Of a DNA stretch of 64,000 nucleotides, positions 10,781-21,903 are shown piece after piece. Made by a program: the position numbers and the translations under genes. Source of the DNA: Gautieria morchelliformis (lineage: Eukaryota; Basidiomycota; Agaricomycetes; Gomphales; Gomphaceae). The DNA lies in the NCBI GenBank assembly GCA_015179125.1, contig WHVA01000514.1, positions 1 through 64,000 of the forward strand, read 5' to 3'. Each line of letters begins with the position of its first letter. Position 1 is the first letter of the stretch. The notes below the pieces were generated by a model that was not told the origin of the DNA, did no database searches, and saw only the letters and a program-made list of their open reading frames with translations.

Positions 10781-12547
10781 CTACTCACTGGAGACAATCA
10801 ACCCAGCCATTTCTACATCTCCAGGATATCCAGTTGCCCAAGGAAATTCATCCAACTCTATTTCAGTTGACCCAGCCTCACCAGGTGACTGCTGGCTTTC
10901 CTGATCAGCCTCATTGTGCTCTGAGGTCTCAGCACTAAAATCCTGGCTCAAGCAAGGGTTCCCAAATTCAGCCACTATGGCATTGTGGAAACTTTGTCTA
11001 GCTGCTTGGAAGCTGGTGAATGAAAGAGAGGGTAATGAGGGGTTGTTACGTTGACTGTGTCTCTCTTTGAGAGTTAAGTGGAATCGGCAGACAATAATTA
11101 TTGACAAGCTATATGTGTACTGTTAGTACAATCATATCTTCCTTCTTAAATTGGTGAGAAGATACCTGTTCTGGAGATTGTTTAAGCAGCCCGCAACATT
11201 TGACTTCATACCACAAAGGAGCTGATATTAGCATTTTATTATCATGGTCAATACGTTACATACCCTTAACACCTGAATTGTGAGAGAACACCAAGTAAAC
11301 ACTGAAGCTCAACAGGGTTATAAGTAAGTATACCTTTGCTGTGATAGTACTAGCCAAAGTAATTGTAAGCACGAATCTGAATCTGAATCAGACATATGAA
11401 ATATAATAGGAATAATATTCCATACCCATATCTGACAAAGCCTTACCTATAGATTAGTGATGTGTCCACCTATATAAGCAACATGTTGTATGCTCACCTT
11501 GGTAAATCACTAGACTAATGAGAAGTTTCTTATCCCAAATATCACCTTTCCGCCAAAGCTTCAGGGTTTGACTTGAGCTCAGAATGGTTACTATCACAAC
11601 TCCAGTGTCAAAAAGGATTACAGTAACATTATTGATGGTGGACACTGTCAAAGGTATTCAGAGACAAATTGGACAAATACAGGTCCCTAGATCTTACACC
11701 TGAAGGATTTGTGAGTGTTACTCTAGGCAGAAAATCAGACTCTGTACTGACAATGTCAATTTATTGAATTGTGAACCAGGGAGAGTACAGTTGTCCAAAA
11801 CAGACCTGTCCTATATGCAGTGAAATGAATTTATGCTATCTATACAAAGTCTGCACAGGGACATACCACATTAATGATAATCTCACCAAGAATAAGCAGC
11901 CCAAGAACAACCAAAACTCTTTGATTCTGAAGGGAAATAGCATACGTGCGAGCTAGCAGAAGGCCTAGGCAATAAAGTGTGTTGATCCTTCTGCCTGAGA
12001 AATATATGGGTGTAATCACTCACCCTGTACACCAATCAGAATAAGAGTATCTAAAGCACCAAGTAGGTGACCTATAATCTTACATTTCCTTTGAATATAT
12101 GAGTCTCTAGGTTGCTTCTTGATAAAGAATACAAGTCATACTAGAGACTCATCCTAATCAGTAAGGGTGTTACACATGAGAGCATTGTCATAATATACCT
12201 CAGTGGACACGTTAGAAGATAAAGTGTCACAGATAACAAGAAACCCAACAACGGACAGGTAACGAGCGGATAAATAGAGAATGGTGCCAATTTTGATGGT
12301 CTTGCACCAAATGTGCTTGATCTCCGATGGCAGTGTGAGAAGAGTGTCGTAGATGAGCAGTGCTGTAAACAAGCTATGGAGATCGTGAAATTAGATAGGG
12401 GTCATGTACACATACCAGACGCTGCGACCATGGTAAAGTTGATCGCTAAGCTAGTTCAGGTAAGTTCTTCTGCATCTCACTCAGTGTGGTAAGTACGTAC
12501 ATGTCTGATAGCACCTGGATAACAGCAGAGGGGTCCACCTGAGACAT
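10781..12547 (-). CDS. DUF6533-type multi-pass membrane protein (copy A)
   Basis: A membrane protein family of unknown function that is abundant in agaricomycetes. The start is the ATG at 12545-12547 (MSQVDPSAVIQVLSD). After two short introns the family signature appears: ALLIYDTLLTLPSEIKHIW followed by KIGTILYLSARYL. Later exons give LLARTYAISL, a membrane segment near 11,900-11,950, and VTVILFDTGVVIVTIL near 11,600. The last exon (about 11,107-10,781) has CRFHLTLKERHSQ and a hydrophilic acidic C-terminus. Introns are about 45-70 bp. Several exon limits are uncertain, so the exact protein is not defined. No frameshift was found in the first membrane exons, unlike the copy at 33.4 kb. It is likely the functional copy of the duplicated pair. 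Confidence 0.7.
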
Positions 12548-12854
12548 GATATAAGAAAGAAAAACTAAAATGCAGACGAGGGACTAAGGTTTGCGTAGCG
12601 ATGTGAGGTTAGAGTAGCAGACCCCGGAACGTGTATATATAAGATTCTTGGCATGGGTGCTGCCAGGTCATAGATCTTCACAGCATTCTATATCAGTGAT
12701 TTTTGCCAAGGGAATGTGACTGATGGATGATAGAATCAATTCAGCTAAGGCAACGTAAAAGCATCATATATCATTAGCCGCCTGAATATTCTCGGCAGAT
12801 TGTTTATTACATCGGGCTGGCATGGGCTGGAAGTGATTCAGAAGGCTTTTCCTT

Positions 12855-13136
12855 TCAAGCAATTTGAAGTCGAGCGGCATGTAAGTGAGTGAGCGTCAGC
12901 AGAACAACGAAAGCAAGCCGCGACAAGCTCACCTCATATGATGAAGACGACCCATGGATTGATTCTCTGGCGATACTAGATAGTCTCAGTAGAGGCGTCA
13001 TGTCATCGTGGCAGTACTTCTGGATATGGAAACGCGAGAAAGCTCCTAATTCGGCGTCCTGGATGTAGTGGAAGACGTCAGCCAAGGATGAAGACCAGTT
13101 AAGACATGGGGCACAACAACATGGTATCCGTGACAT
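12855..13136 (-). CDS. Hypothetical protein exon in duplication arm 1
   Basis: I do not recognise this frame. It contains LADVFHYIQDAELGAFSRF and IQKYCHDDMTPLLRLSS. The second string has a diverged partner (YKYCHDEMMPLLRLSD) in arm 2 near 32,850-32,900, in the inverted orientation. Conservation between the arms in one frame hints at past coding, but start, end and introns cannot be set. The arm 2 copy is not open over the same length. Confidence 0.3.
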   Translation of the reverse strand: MSRIPCCCAPCLNWSSSLADVFHYIQDAELGAFSRFHIQKYCHDDMTPLLRLSSIARESIHGSSSSYEVSLSRLAFVVLLTLTHLHAARLQIA

Positions 13137-13460
13137 GGTGCATTCAGTGTATCAGCTGTCTGGTGATGTAGAGCTGGTCGCGATTGAGGGGACCAGTGCG
13201 ACGGGGTCGCAGTTTTATAACTTAGTATGATATTATTAGAATGACAACAGCGAGAATATATTGGACTTCTGGCAAGGTGCTTTGCAGTCATCCGCTCTCC
13301 CGCCCACGGACATGAACTTGTAATGATGTTTCCGGTGTCTGCCAGTGGAGGGGACGGTGGCGTGTGTGTGTGTATGTGCCGCGTGTAGGTAAGGTCAGCA
13401 AGAGAAACTTTCAGAGTATACGGTATTTCGCTTTGCAAATAGACAGGCCATCCATCCGTG

Positions 13461-14294
13461 GTAACGTGTTTGCTGCCTTCACCATGTCTCACCATCCAAC
13501 CGCCCGCCAGACCCAGGCACGAACACAGACTCTGGAGACACAACCCCACCCAGCTGATAGTACGTCCCGTTGCCCAGTCCATCCTGTCTCGTACTGAATG
13601 CCACTCGCTGCGCCCTATACTCCACCCTCCCGCCTCTTGTTAGTATTAAAATGATATTTGAAAGCAATATGATTTAATCTCTGAACGTGAGATAAATCAA
13701 GTAGAAATCAAAGGTAGCAAGAATATCTGCACACACAATTATATATGTGTGTCTTATGATATATGCTATTGAGAGTTTAACTATTGCAATGTAGAGCAAA
13801 ATGGAGTAGGATTTTGCTACTCTTTTATGGTACATGAGACTAGCTATTTATCAGTTGATACTAGTACTTGGCAGTCATAATATTTATGGAATGGGAACAA
13901 AGACAAGGTGGGATGGGGGGACCAGTGCATAGCCATTGATAGGAGTGTCGACGAGTGTTGTACAAGTTGGGTGTGGAGCGTAAAATAGAGAAAGGGAACG
14001 GGCTTTGGGAATGGATAGGAGACGTGGTCTAGCTATGTGCAGGGTCAGCTCGACGTGTCACGTCCCTTGATTGGGTCATGTGGTTATGGGGTGTGTACCA
14101 TCTGGGTTGGGCTCAGCGTGCTTGGGAAGGGTCTTTAGGGGTGTTCTAGACTGTAGTAGCATATGGTGTATGCTCCTGTGATATCAGAACAATCGGGGGC
14201 GTGAATAGGGTTGGATCGAGTGGGCAGGTGTGAGTTTGGTGACATCGGGCATAAGTTGTTGTAATATGTATGCGTTTGGAAGAATATCGACGAG
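13461..14294. other. Intergenic, AT-rich, no gene supported
   Basis: Outside the duplication arm I see only short frames without domains. The middle, about 13,640-13,900, is AT-rich. No repeat matching the rest of the window was noticed. Confidence 0.5.
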
Positions 14295-16065
14295 TTGGTT
14301 TTGGTTTGGGATTGTGTTGTTATGATCACCATGTCGGTATTGTATTTCCTCAGTACTTCCAACACCGCCCCTCACGTCCCGCACCTCCCTCCCGCCCCTG
14401 CCCACCGGCACAAGCTCATGAAGCTCTTTCCGACCTGTCCCCTAGCGGTGGCGCCTTCCCGCACGACATGTACACCCACTGTCCAGGGCCTTTGCCATGG
14501 AAGATGCACGCCGCCCGTGCGAGGCGTGGATTCGGGCGAGCTCGAGAAGAATAGGCACCTGGAGTGTGACCGCGGCCGCTTGTCAAGATTGGTTTTCAGG
14601 CATTAATATCCTGTATTAGTGAACACAGCGAATGCCTGAATAACTTGTGCGAATAAGTATGCCGTTCGGTGAATAGGTGAACCAATGAATGTTCACAAGG
14701 TAAGAGGGTTGCCCGAACGGGGCTCACCCTATCTACAGTCGTAGCGAAATGGCCCGTGGCACTTGACGATGCAACGTGCAAGGTGTCATGGAAGGGCTGT
14801 CTAAGTGGCAACAATCCCTTCGCCGGCGAAGGTGCTCCTTCGGAGCCCTTCGCCAACAGCACAGAAAATGGTTTGAAGGCTAAAGTAACGAAGATGAAGT
14901 ATGAGAACTCACCAGTGGCGCCTAAGTCCTCTGCTAGTCGAAGATGGAAATCTCCAAGAGAAGGCTTAAGACGATAACCACAGCGAGGTCAAATTTGCAC
15001 AAGATGAACGACGTATGATAATTGAACTGTAGAATATACATGCGAATGTAAACTACTTATATCGAATGCTTGTAAGGTATCAGCGAATAGGAAAGAGGCC
15101 GTCACGAGTCAGGGTTGGATAGGGGTGCACAGTCATGATACTAAGTAGATGGAATAAACATACAATAGAGTGAGGGAAGAGTGTGAACATGAAATGACGG
15201 AGAGTAAAGGTGGCGAAGGCACTTATGTATGAAACCATATCTTGAGACCTGCATGCATGCTATCCTGCACGGACTCTTCATTTACTGGGTTGATCCCACA
15301 TGACCTACAGGTAGGACGTCCCGCGAACGCACCCTGCTCATATGAACACCAAAAGGGGGTTGGATCGAGAGCTGATGGAGTTACTGACAAGCCATCACGC
15401 CGGATAGGGATGTCGATCGTGGTTTGATGGTGTGCCTGTTGGCGAATGATGCGAGCAGCGAATGGTCATTCAGCGAAATGCGAGGAAGGGCGAACAGAGG
15501 TGACATAGAGGAGGAGAGGTCAAGGTGGAGGGCGAAGCCGAGCGAACACTGGGGAGGAGTAGCGAAAGGGGAAATGGGGATACAAGGTGCAGGAAATACA
15601 CAGGTCATGACAATCCAATTACCAGAACACCATCGGAAGAGGGTCGAGCAGAGGAGGTGGTAGACCCAGCGACGACTGCCAAGTCAGTCCAAAGACGTCG
15701 ATCGTGCGTTTGGCGGCGTGGCTATGGTAATTGGCGCGAACAGCGAGAATCGGTTGCCGAACACGACAATGGCGATCTGAACGAACACGGAAATGGGGTG
15801 AGAAATGGCAGGACAGAGCACCTGATTATGAGAAATAAACGCGTCAGGACACCGCTGCGCATGGTGCGAGATGTCGCCGTGGTTCGGCATGGAAGAGCGC
15901 GCGTTTTTCAGGGTTGGCGGCGTGGGTGGGGACGGGGCCGGGCGCGTGCTCAAAGGCGGGTGCATGCGCGACGACACCGACACCCTCAGGCGGCGGGAGT
16001 TCTTCAAGACGGCGCCCGCGGCCGAGTGCGAGTTTCATGTCGCCGTGGAGAGTGGGTGCGCGTGA
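14295..16065 (+). pseudogene. Unrecognised GC-rich ORF split by solo LTR C
   Basis: An open frame from 14,295 runs to 14,580, where LTR C is inserted at CCGCT, and resumes in the same frame at 15,857, ending at a stop at 16,063-16,065. Without the LTR it would be about 165 codons. It is rich in Pro, Cys, His and Arg early (HLPPAPAHRHKLMKLFPTCP) and contains CAWCEMSPWFGMEERAFFRV downstream. I do not recognise a family, and GC-rich sequence makes chance ORFs likely. The frame continuity across the empty site is the only support for coding. Confidence 0.35.
14581..15851 (+). mobile_element. Solo LTR, family 1, copy C (long form)
   Basis: The 1,271-bp copy begins TGTCAAGATTGG and ends CGCGTCAGGACA, with a perfect target duplication CCGCT (14576-14580, 15852-15856). 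It resembles copy A up to about 15,612, where an internal ...GGTCATGACA looks like the end of the short form. It then continues about 240 bp to a second end. The same extra tail is present in copy D, so long and short 3' forms of the LTR exist. Confidence 0.93.
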
Positions 16066-16489
16066 TCGGCGCAGCGGGGCCCGGCTGGGGATGGGGCTGG
16101 GGAGAGCGCGGCCGACGTCAATGGGTCACTGGAGACACTGCGCCTCTTGCCTGGGGCCCGTGTGCGCGGTGGCGAGGAGTCACCACACTGCACATTCCTG
16201 CACCCGCACCCCTGCACACACATGCCTGAACCCACCAGCAGAACAGCAGCCACAGCCGCACCTGCAGCGCCACACACGCCCCCACCTCCAACTCGACACC
16301 CTCAAGCCCCACCTTACTCATGCACACCACCGCACCCGCCGCCGCACCCTTTCCCATACCCATACCCCCCCCTGCCTCCTCCCAGACCCACCCAAACCCC
16401 CACCGCGCACACCCCCCGGCTCGGGAACGGGAAGCGGCCCCGCACCCGTGCCTGTGCCCAACGCGTACCAACCCCTCACGCACAGGGGT
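16066..16489. other. GC-rich, proline-codon-rich stretch, no gene assigned
   Basis: Composition changes sharply: very GC-rich, with runs such as cccccacctcc that translate to Pro/His/Thr-rich strings in several frames. This may be the remnant of a host gene cut by the gypsy sequence that begins near 16,490. No domain is visible. Confidence 0.4.
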
Positions 16490-19290
16490 GCGCGAAGAAG
16501 AATGGTACACTGCGAACCATCTTTGATCTGCACCAGCAGAACGAGAATACTGTGAAGGACGTTATGCCCTTCCCAGATCAGGACATCATCCGCAGCGACA
16601 TGGCTCGCTGTCAGTATCGCATGAAACTCGATATGTCCAAAGCATACGAGCAGATCCAGATTCATCCAGATCACGTAGCAAAGACTGCCTTTGCTACAAT
16701 CCTTGGGACCTTCAGGAGCCAAGTAATACAGATGGGGACTGCAACGCCCCATCAACATTCCAACGGCTGATGACAGCCATATTCTGCGTCTGCATAGGTC
16801 GCTTCATCCATGTCTACATGGATGATATATTCATTTTCTCTCTCTCAATACAAGAGCATGAGGAGCACCTCTACATTGTCTTTGACAGACTGAGCAAGAA
16901 CCACCTTTTTCTGAGCAAGAAAAAGGTTGACCTCTATTCCATCCGAATGGAGTGCCTCAGCCACATCATTGATGGCCAAGGTGTACACGCCGACGAGGAC
17001 AAGATGCAACGCATTCACAAGTGGCAAAGGCCATGGACATTCAATGACATCCAGCGTTTCCTCAGGCTAGTACAATACCTGGCACATTACATGCCAGATG
17101 TTAGGGCATACACAACCCCCTTGTCAGGTTGTGCGTGTAACAATTGTCCATTCAAATGGACCCCGCTTCTAGACAAATGCTAGCAAAGCATTAAGGCATT
17201 GGCCTGTAAGGCCCTGATCCTGCGTCCAATCGACGCATGGTGCCCAGAGCCAATATGGGTTATCACCGACGGGTCAAAAGCCAGCGTTGGTGCAGTATAC
17301 GGCCAGGGCCCCGACTGGAAAACCTGTCAGCCAGCCAGCTTCTTGTCAAAGAAATTCAGTGTTGCTCAGCAACACTACCGGACTCACAAGCATGAGACAA
17401 TCGCGGTGCTCGAGGCTCTCATGAAATGGGAGGATAAACTACTGGGGCGAAGGTTCACCCTCATCACAGATCACAAAGGGTTTGAATACTTCAAGACCCA
17501 GAAGAGCCTGTCTGACCGCCAGGTCAGATGGTGTGAGTTTCTATCTTCAACACCTTTCATGTCGACGGTGTAGAGAACAAGGTAGCGGACTGCCTGTCGC
17601 GCTACTACAAGAGCGACACAAATGACGACAGTCACCCAGACCAGGTCTTTGTATACGCAGACGCGTGCTTAGACCCGGAAGGTGAGCTACAGCCCACGAA
17701 TGGCGCCGCATCATGCAACGACGATGACGATGATGTCCGAGTCATTGCCACAGGCAACGACGGCGCACCTCTACACCTGAGCATCAAACAGGGCGTAGAC
17801 ATGTCCAAGGTCTTACAAGACACGTACCATAAGGACCCCATGTTCTCAAAGATCATGGTGCACCCGGACGCACACCCAAGATTCGGAATCTGGGACAGGC
17901 TGATCTGGACAAAGAATCAGCTCAGGAGAGACATCATCGCCATCCCCCAATCTGTTCTTCAGGGGGGAAGGAGGCTGATCGAAATCATCATCGATCGAGC
18001 ACACCAGATAGTTGGTCACTACAGCCATCTGAAGACATCGAACTATGTTCAAAGGTCATACTGGTGGCCGGGCATGAGCCCAGACATTGAGTCATTCTGC
18101 ACGTTGTGCGCGAAGTGCCAGATGATGAAAACTGGGCCACAATGGCCCAAGGGTTTGCTACACAGCCTACCCATTCTGGATAGGCCATGGCAGTCGATCA
18201 GCATCGACTTTATGGGGCCCTTGCCCAAATGAAATGACTATGATTACCTGATGGTAGTCATCGACCGACTAACATCGTACATCCACCTCCTCCCAACAAT
18301 GACAAGCGTGTCAGCCAAGGGAGTAGTAGCCTGGCCGTTTCTGAAAGAAGTCGTCCAACTCCATGGAGTCCCAGACTCCATCATCTCGGATAGAGACTCA
18401 AAGTTCACATCTATATTCTGGCGTGAACTATAGCGACTCATGGGGACTAAACTCCTCATGTCGACTGCCTTCCATCCCCAAACGGATGGAGCGACCGAGC
18501 GCGCAAACCGCTCGATCGGACAGATATTGTGCCTGGTAGTCAGGGACAACCAGAAGGATTGGGCACTGAAATGCCCAATGGTCGAGGTCGCCCTCAACAG
18601 CAACGTCAGTGCAACCACAGGGTTCGCGCCCTTTGAACTGAACCACGGCTATATGCCGCAGATAGACCTTCCCATGGCTGCGGACACCCCGTTTAAAGGG
18701 GTAGCCCGGTTTGCACATCAGGCCAAATGGAACCTGATGGCGGTGCACGACGCAATCATCGAGCATCGAGTGACGCAAATGTTTCATGCGAACAAGAAAC
18801 ATACAGTGAGCGACAGGTACACGGCCAACAACCATGTATACCTGTCGACCCAAAACCTGACTCTGCCGAAAGGAAGAGCCAGAAAACTTGTGCCGTGGTA
18901 CATCGGACCATACCGCATCGTCGAGATGCATAATGACGCCTCGACGGTGACCCTTGAACTCCCCAATGAGCTGAAAAGCCGTCATATATCACTGGTCTTC
19001 CATTCAGGCCTCTTACGCCAATACAAGGCTAACAACAACAAACTGTTCCCTTGTCGTGAGGCCAAGTCATTCTATGACTTTGGAGCAAATGACGATGAGG
19101 AGTGGCTCATCAACAAGATTATCGCACATTGATGGATAAACTCGATGGACCTAGAGTTCCAGGTCCGCTGGACCCTAGGCGACGTAACATGGGAGCCAAT
19201 GTCATCGTGCAAGGCTCTTGAAGCTCTAGATAACTATCTAGAGCTCCAGGGGGTGGGCAAGCCATGTGACCTCCCCAAGCGCCACTAGAC
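16490..19290 (+). pseudogene. Ty3/gypsy chromovirus pol: RT, RNase H, integrase, chromodomain
   Basis: The order is reverse transcriptase (KKNGTLRTIFDLHQQNENT, then the catalytic box VYMDDIFIFS near 16,820), RNase H (WVITDGSKASVGAVYGQG, HETIAVLEAL, FTLITDHKGFEYF), an integrase zinc finger and core (GHYSHLKT ... YWWPGM ... [43 protein letters not shown]), GPY-like LVPWYIGPYRIV, and a chromodomain-like end (EEWLINKIIAH ... FQVRWTLGDVTWEPMSS). Gag, protease and the start of RT are missing. Frames are broken by a shift near 16,740 and 17,560 and by stops at 17,181, 18,230, 18,431 and 19,130. The chromodomain marks the chromovirus lineage, which targets chromatin marks. Confidence 0.88.
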
Positions 19291-19410
19291 ACGTCAATCA
19301 CGTGAAAACCACGTGACACACCGGCCTCGGCACGGTTAAATTTTCACCTCGGATCTTTCCGAGGCGCATCACTTCTTGGAAGCAACCACCACCATCATCT
19401 GCTAACGAAG

Positions 19411-19677
19411 ATGATGCCATCCAGGGATGGAATGGACGTTGATCCGTCAACGTCCGAGCCACATTCAACGGCCCCGAGACAAGGGGCCGCCGACATCCTA
19501 CAAGCTCCAGTGGATCAGGAACACTGGATGATCGTAGGATGGGAAGACGCACTGGCAATTGTCCACCCGGACGACTGTGACACCTGCACAGCTTACGCCA
19601 CGCACTTACGGGCCACGATGGGCCCCTGCAAGGTGAAGCTGAAGGATGAAGACATCGATAACAATCTCAGTGTTTGA
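19411..19677 (+). CDS. Small ORF downstream of the chromovirus pol
   Basis: An 88-codon frame (MMPSRDGMDVDPSTSEPHS at the start, then WMIVGWEDALAIVHPDDCDTC) begins 120 bp after the pol end. The WxIVGW...VHPDDCDxC pattern feels familiar from gypsy-associated accessory ORFs in agaricomycetes, but I cannot name it. It has two Cys near a His, no other domain, and no disabling change even though the adjacent pol is decayed. It may be an accessory element gene or a chance frame. Confidence 0.4.
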   Translation: MMPSRDGMDVDPSTSEPHSTAPRQGAADILQAPVDQEHWMIVGWEDALAIVHPDDCDTCTAYATHLRATMGPCKVKLKDEDIDNNLSV

Positions 19678-20024
19678 ACGCGAGAGCATAACCAAACGAC
19701 TGAGGAGAATGATCTAATGGAGTTCTACTTATACTCTGAGTAGCTATTGTTCTAAACTAAAGGGGACAACAAAAGAAAAGGAAAGAACAATGACAACAAT
19801 AGGTGTTCCACTTGCATATACCTGGCAAGCAAATACAATGGGTTGACAATGTCATGTTTGCATCATATGCGCACAGTCACGTGCCTGCAGTTCAACACAG
19901 TTCACAATGGTGGGGTTTTGTCCCCACCCTCGGCCTTAACCTCAATCCTGCCCCCTGCCTCAATCAGCATCTTGACCTGTGCCTCAAGAGGCTGCTTGAA
20001 TAAGTACTCAAGATGGTGGGGTGC
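19678..20024. other. Chromovirus 3' flank, no gene
   Basis: No coding sequence is supported. A purine string (ctaaaggggacaac) near 19,757-19,770 could be a polypurine tract, but I could not find the matching LTR ends. The stretch ends at the target duplication of LTR F. Confidence 0.4.
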
Positions 20025-21003
20025 TGTCAGGATTGGTTCTTTTAGGGTTTAAGAGTGGGTGTTGATGAATTCAAGACACCTGAACGCAGCGAACCAAGAA
20101 GTCCTTGTGTGAAGTGACTACATAGTTGGGGAAGAGTACCAGACTACTACTAGTACAACGTGGGGGTACACAGTAGATGAATACCAAGTCTACTGTCAAA
20201 GCGAAGCCTTTCCAACACTTGGAAAAATTGTCCAAAGTGATGAGGGAGGGTTATCTGAGATAGATTATCCCCCCATCGGCAAAGGCACTCCTTTAGAGGC
20301 CTTCGCCAACAGGCTCAGAGTAATTCCAAGGGTTCAGAGTAAGGAGAATCAGTGGTGTCAACTCACGAGTGATGTTCCTGTTCTTGATAAAGACAGAGGT
20401 ACAAGGGGAGGGTAGGGCTCAAGAGTTGGTTCACAAGTGAGTAAGGTAAAGCACAAGGAGGATGTATGATAATTGAACTGGGGAACAACATGCTGGATGA
20501 GTCCTATTTATAGAGAATACATGTATGCTACTGGCAAATGAGAAAGAGGCCGGTTGGTTTGGAACATTACAAAGGATTCACAGTCATGTTACAAACAAAG
20601 GGGAGACATACTGTATAGAGTGAAAACTTCAGTGAAGCTAATTATAACAAGAAAGAGGGGCTTCTGAAAGATTATTAAAGATTCCAAGCCTTGGCAGCTC
20701 CTACTGTCCTGTCCTGCAGCAGTACTGGTCCCATTGGTCCCAACCTGCACAGAGGCTGCAACCAACACTATACAAATGTGTCCTGACCATGTGGGTCTTT
20801 CATGGAGTGGGAGTTTGACAGGTGATGGGTTCTATGATGGATGATGGTCCCAACAACCAGGGTCCTGACAGGAATGATGGGATCAGCAAATGTGAAAGGT
20901 GTACTGCAAAGAATACTTCGGCAAAACGTTCAAAGGTCCAACAGCGGGGTTGTTCGTTCACTGGATGTTGATGGCTGGTTCATAGAATAAATGGATCATG
21001 ACA
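20025..21003 (+). mobile_element. Solo LTR, family 2, copy F
   Basis: The 979-bp sequence runs from TGTCAGGATTGG to GGATCATGACA, with a perfect target duplication GGTGC (20020-20024, 21004-21008). Most of it is too diverged from family 1 to align by eye, but the ends, the hairpin (20278-20307), the TATGATAATTGAACT block with a TATTTATA-like box, and the GAAAGAGGCCG block are conserved. Family 2 is therefore a sister of family 1. Confidence 0.92.
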
Positions 21004-21008
21004 GGTGC

Positions 21009-21903
21009 TTGGCATGTGTGGGTGGAGATTTGGGAGATAATAAGATCACAGAGAGGGTTAAAGATGTAAAAAGAACCTCAATGACTTGTGTATGGAGGAG
21101 AGACTTGTGTTTGAAGGCTAAAGATTGAACCATAGGTTGAAAGGCAATTAGGACTTGGACCATATTAAAAAGTATGATGTTATGATGGTGGAAAGCAGAG
21201 GAAAGCACCAGCAGACGGATAGCAGAAAACAGCACAGGAAAGCACAGGAAAATGAGTGTGGTGATGGGGGAAGAAGACAACATTCATCATCATATGGAAC
21301 TTCCATATATTTCAAGAATTATAACTTATACACACCTGTGCAGGAGTATTTCAAACATGCCTCCATCATTCTACTATTTTTCCATATTTTTTCTGCAATT
21401 TATTTGGCCCAAATTGCAGAGTTATGTGTCCACTTTCACCCAGGACTCTGTCACAGACCATCAATTTCAAACTCTGCCGGACACCTCGGCGGTAGCCATG
21501 TTTGGTTACTGACAAGCTCAAATTGCCTAGATCAAGAGGGTCTCTTGAGAAAGATGTGAACAGGAATGGAAGAACCAATGTGCAGCTTTCTAAAGACTCA
21601 TTCCAACCCTACCCAACCCGACTAATCGATGAACAAAATCGTGGAGGTGAAAAGTTTTTCATGGGCGAAACTGTGTACCCTTAGATTGACAGATCTGTAA
21701 GTAAGTATTGTTCCATCATTGTAACACGAGCAACCTGTGTTACTCAGTGCCGCTCTGCCTTGCCCTGTGCATTCCAGGCTGCTTCGGAAGGTGGTCATGG
21801 GAATACAACAGCATACACGCATGCATAAACTGCGTTGAATGTTTGCACTACTAGATACACAACAAATCAATGTTAGATTTACGATACATGTCGCTCTCTT
21901 TGG
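21009..21903. other. Intergenic between LTR F and aldehyde dehydrogenase
   Basis: Only short frames without domains are present. I see nothing I can name. The right part is the 3' flank of the aldehyde dehydrogenase gene on the minus strand. Confidence 0.45.

Larger units (their letters stand above)
10565..13460 (-). repeat. Inverted segmental duplication, arm 1
   Basis: This block is alignable in opposite orientation with 31,255-35,370. It includes a DUF6533 gene, its 5' flank, an upstream segment with a short open frame and the dispersed repeat at 13,290-13,460. The match is interrupted in arm 2 by LINE-derived sequence. By eye, protein-level similarity of the C-terminal exons is high but not near-identical, so the duplication is not recent. 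Confidence 0.8.

Noticed and set aside
15525..16229. 234-codon frame over the 3' tail of LTR C and the flanking GC-rich DNA
   Set aside because: Arg/Gly-rich read-through of LTR into GC-rich sequence, with no domain and crossing a proven insertion boundary.
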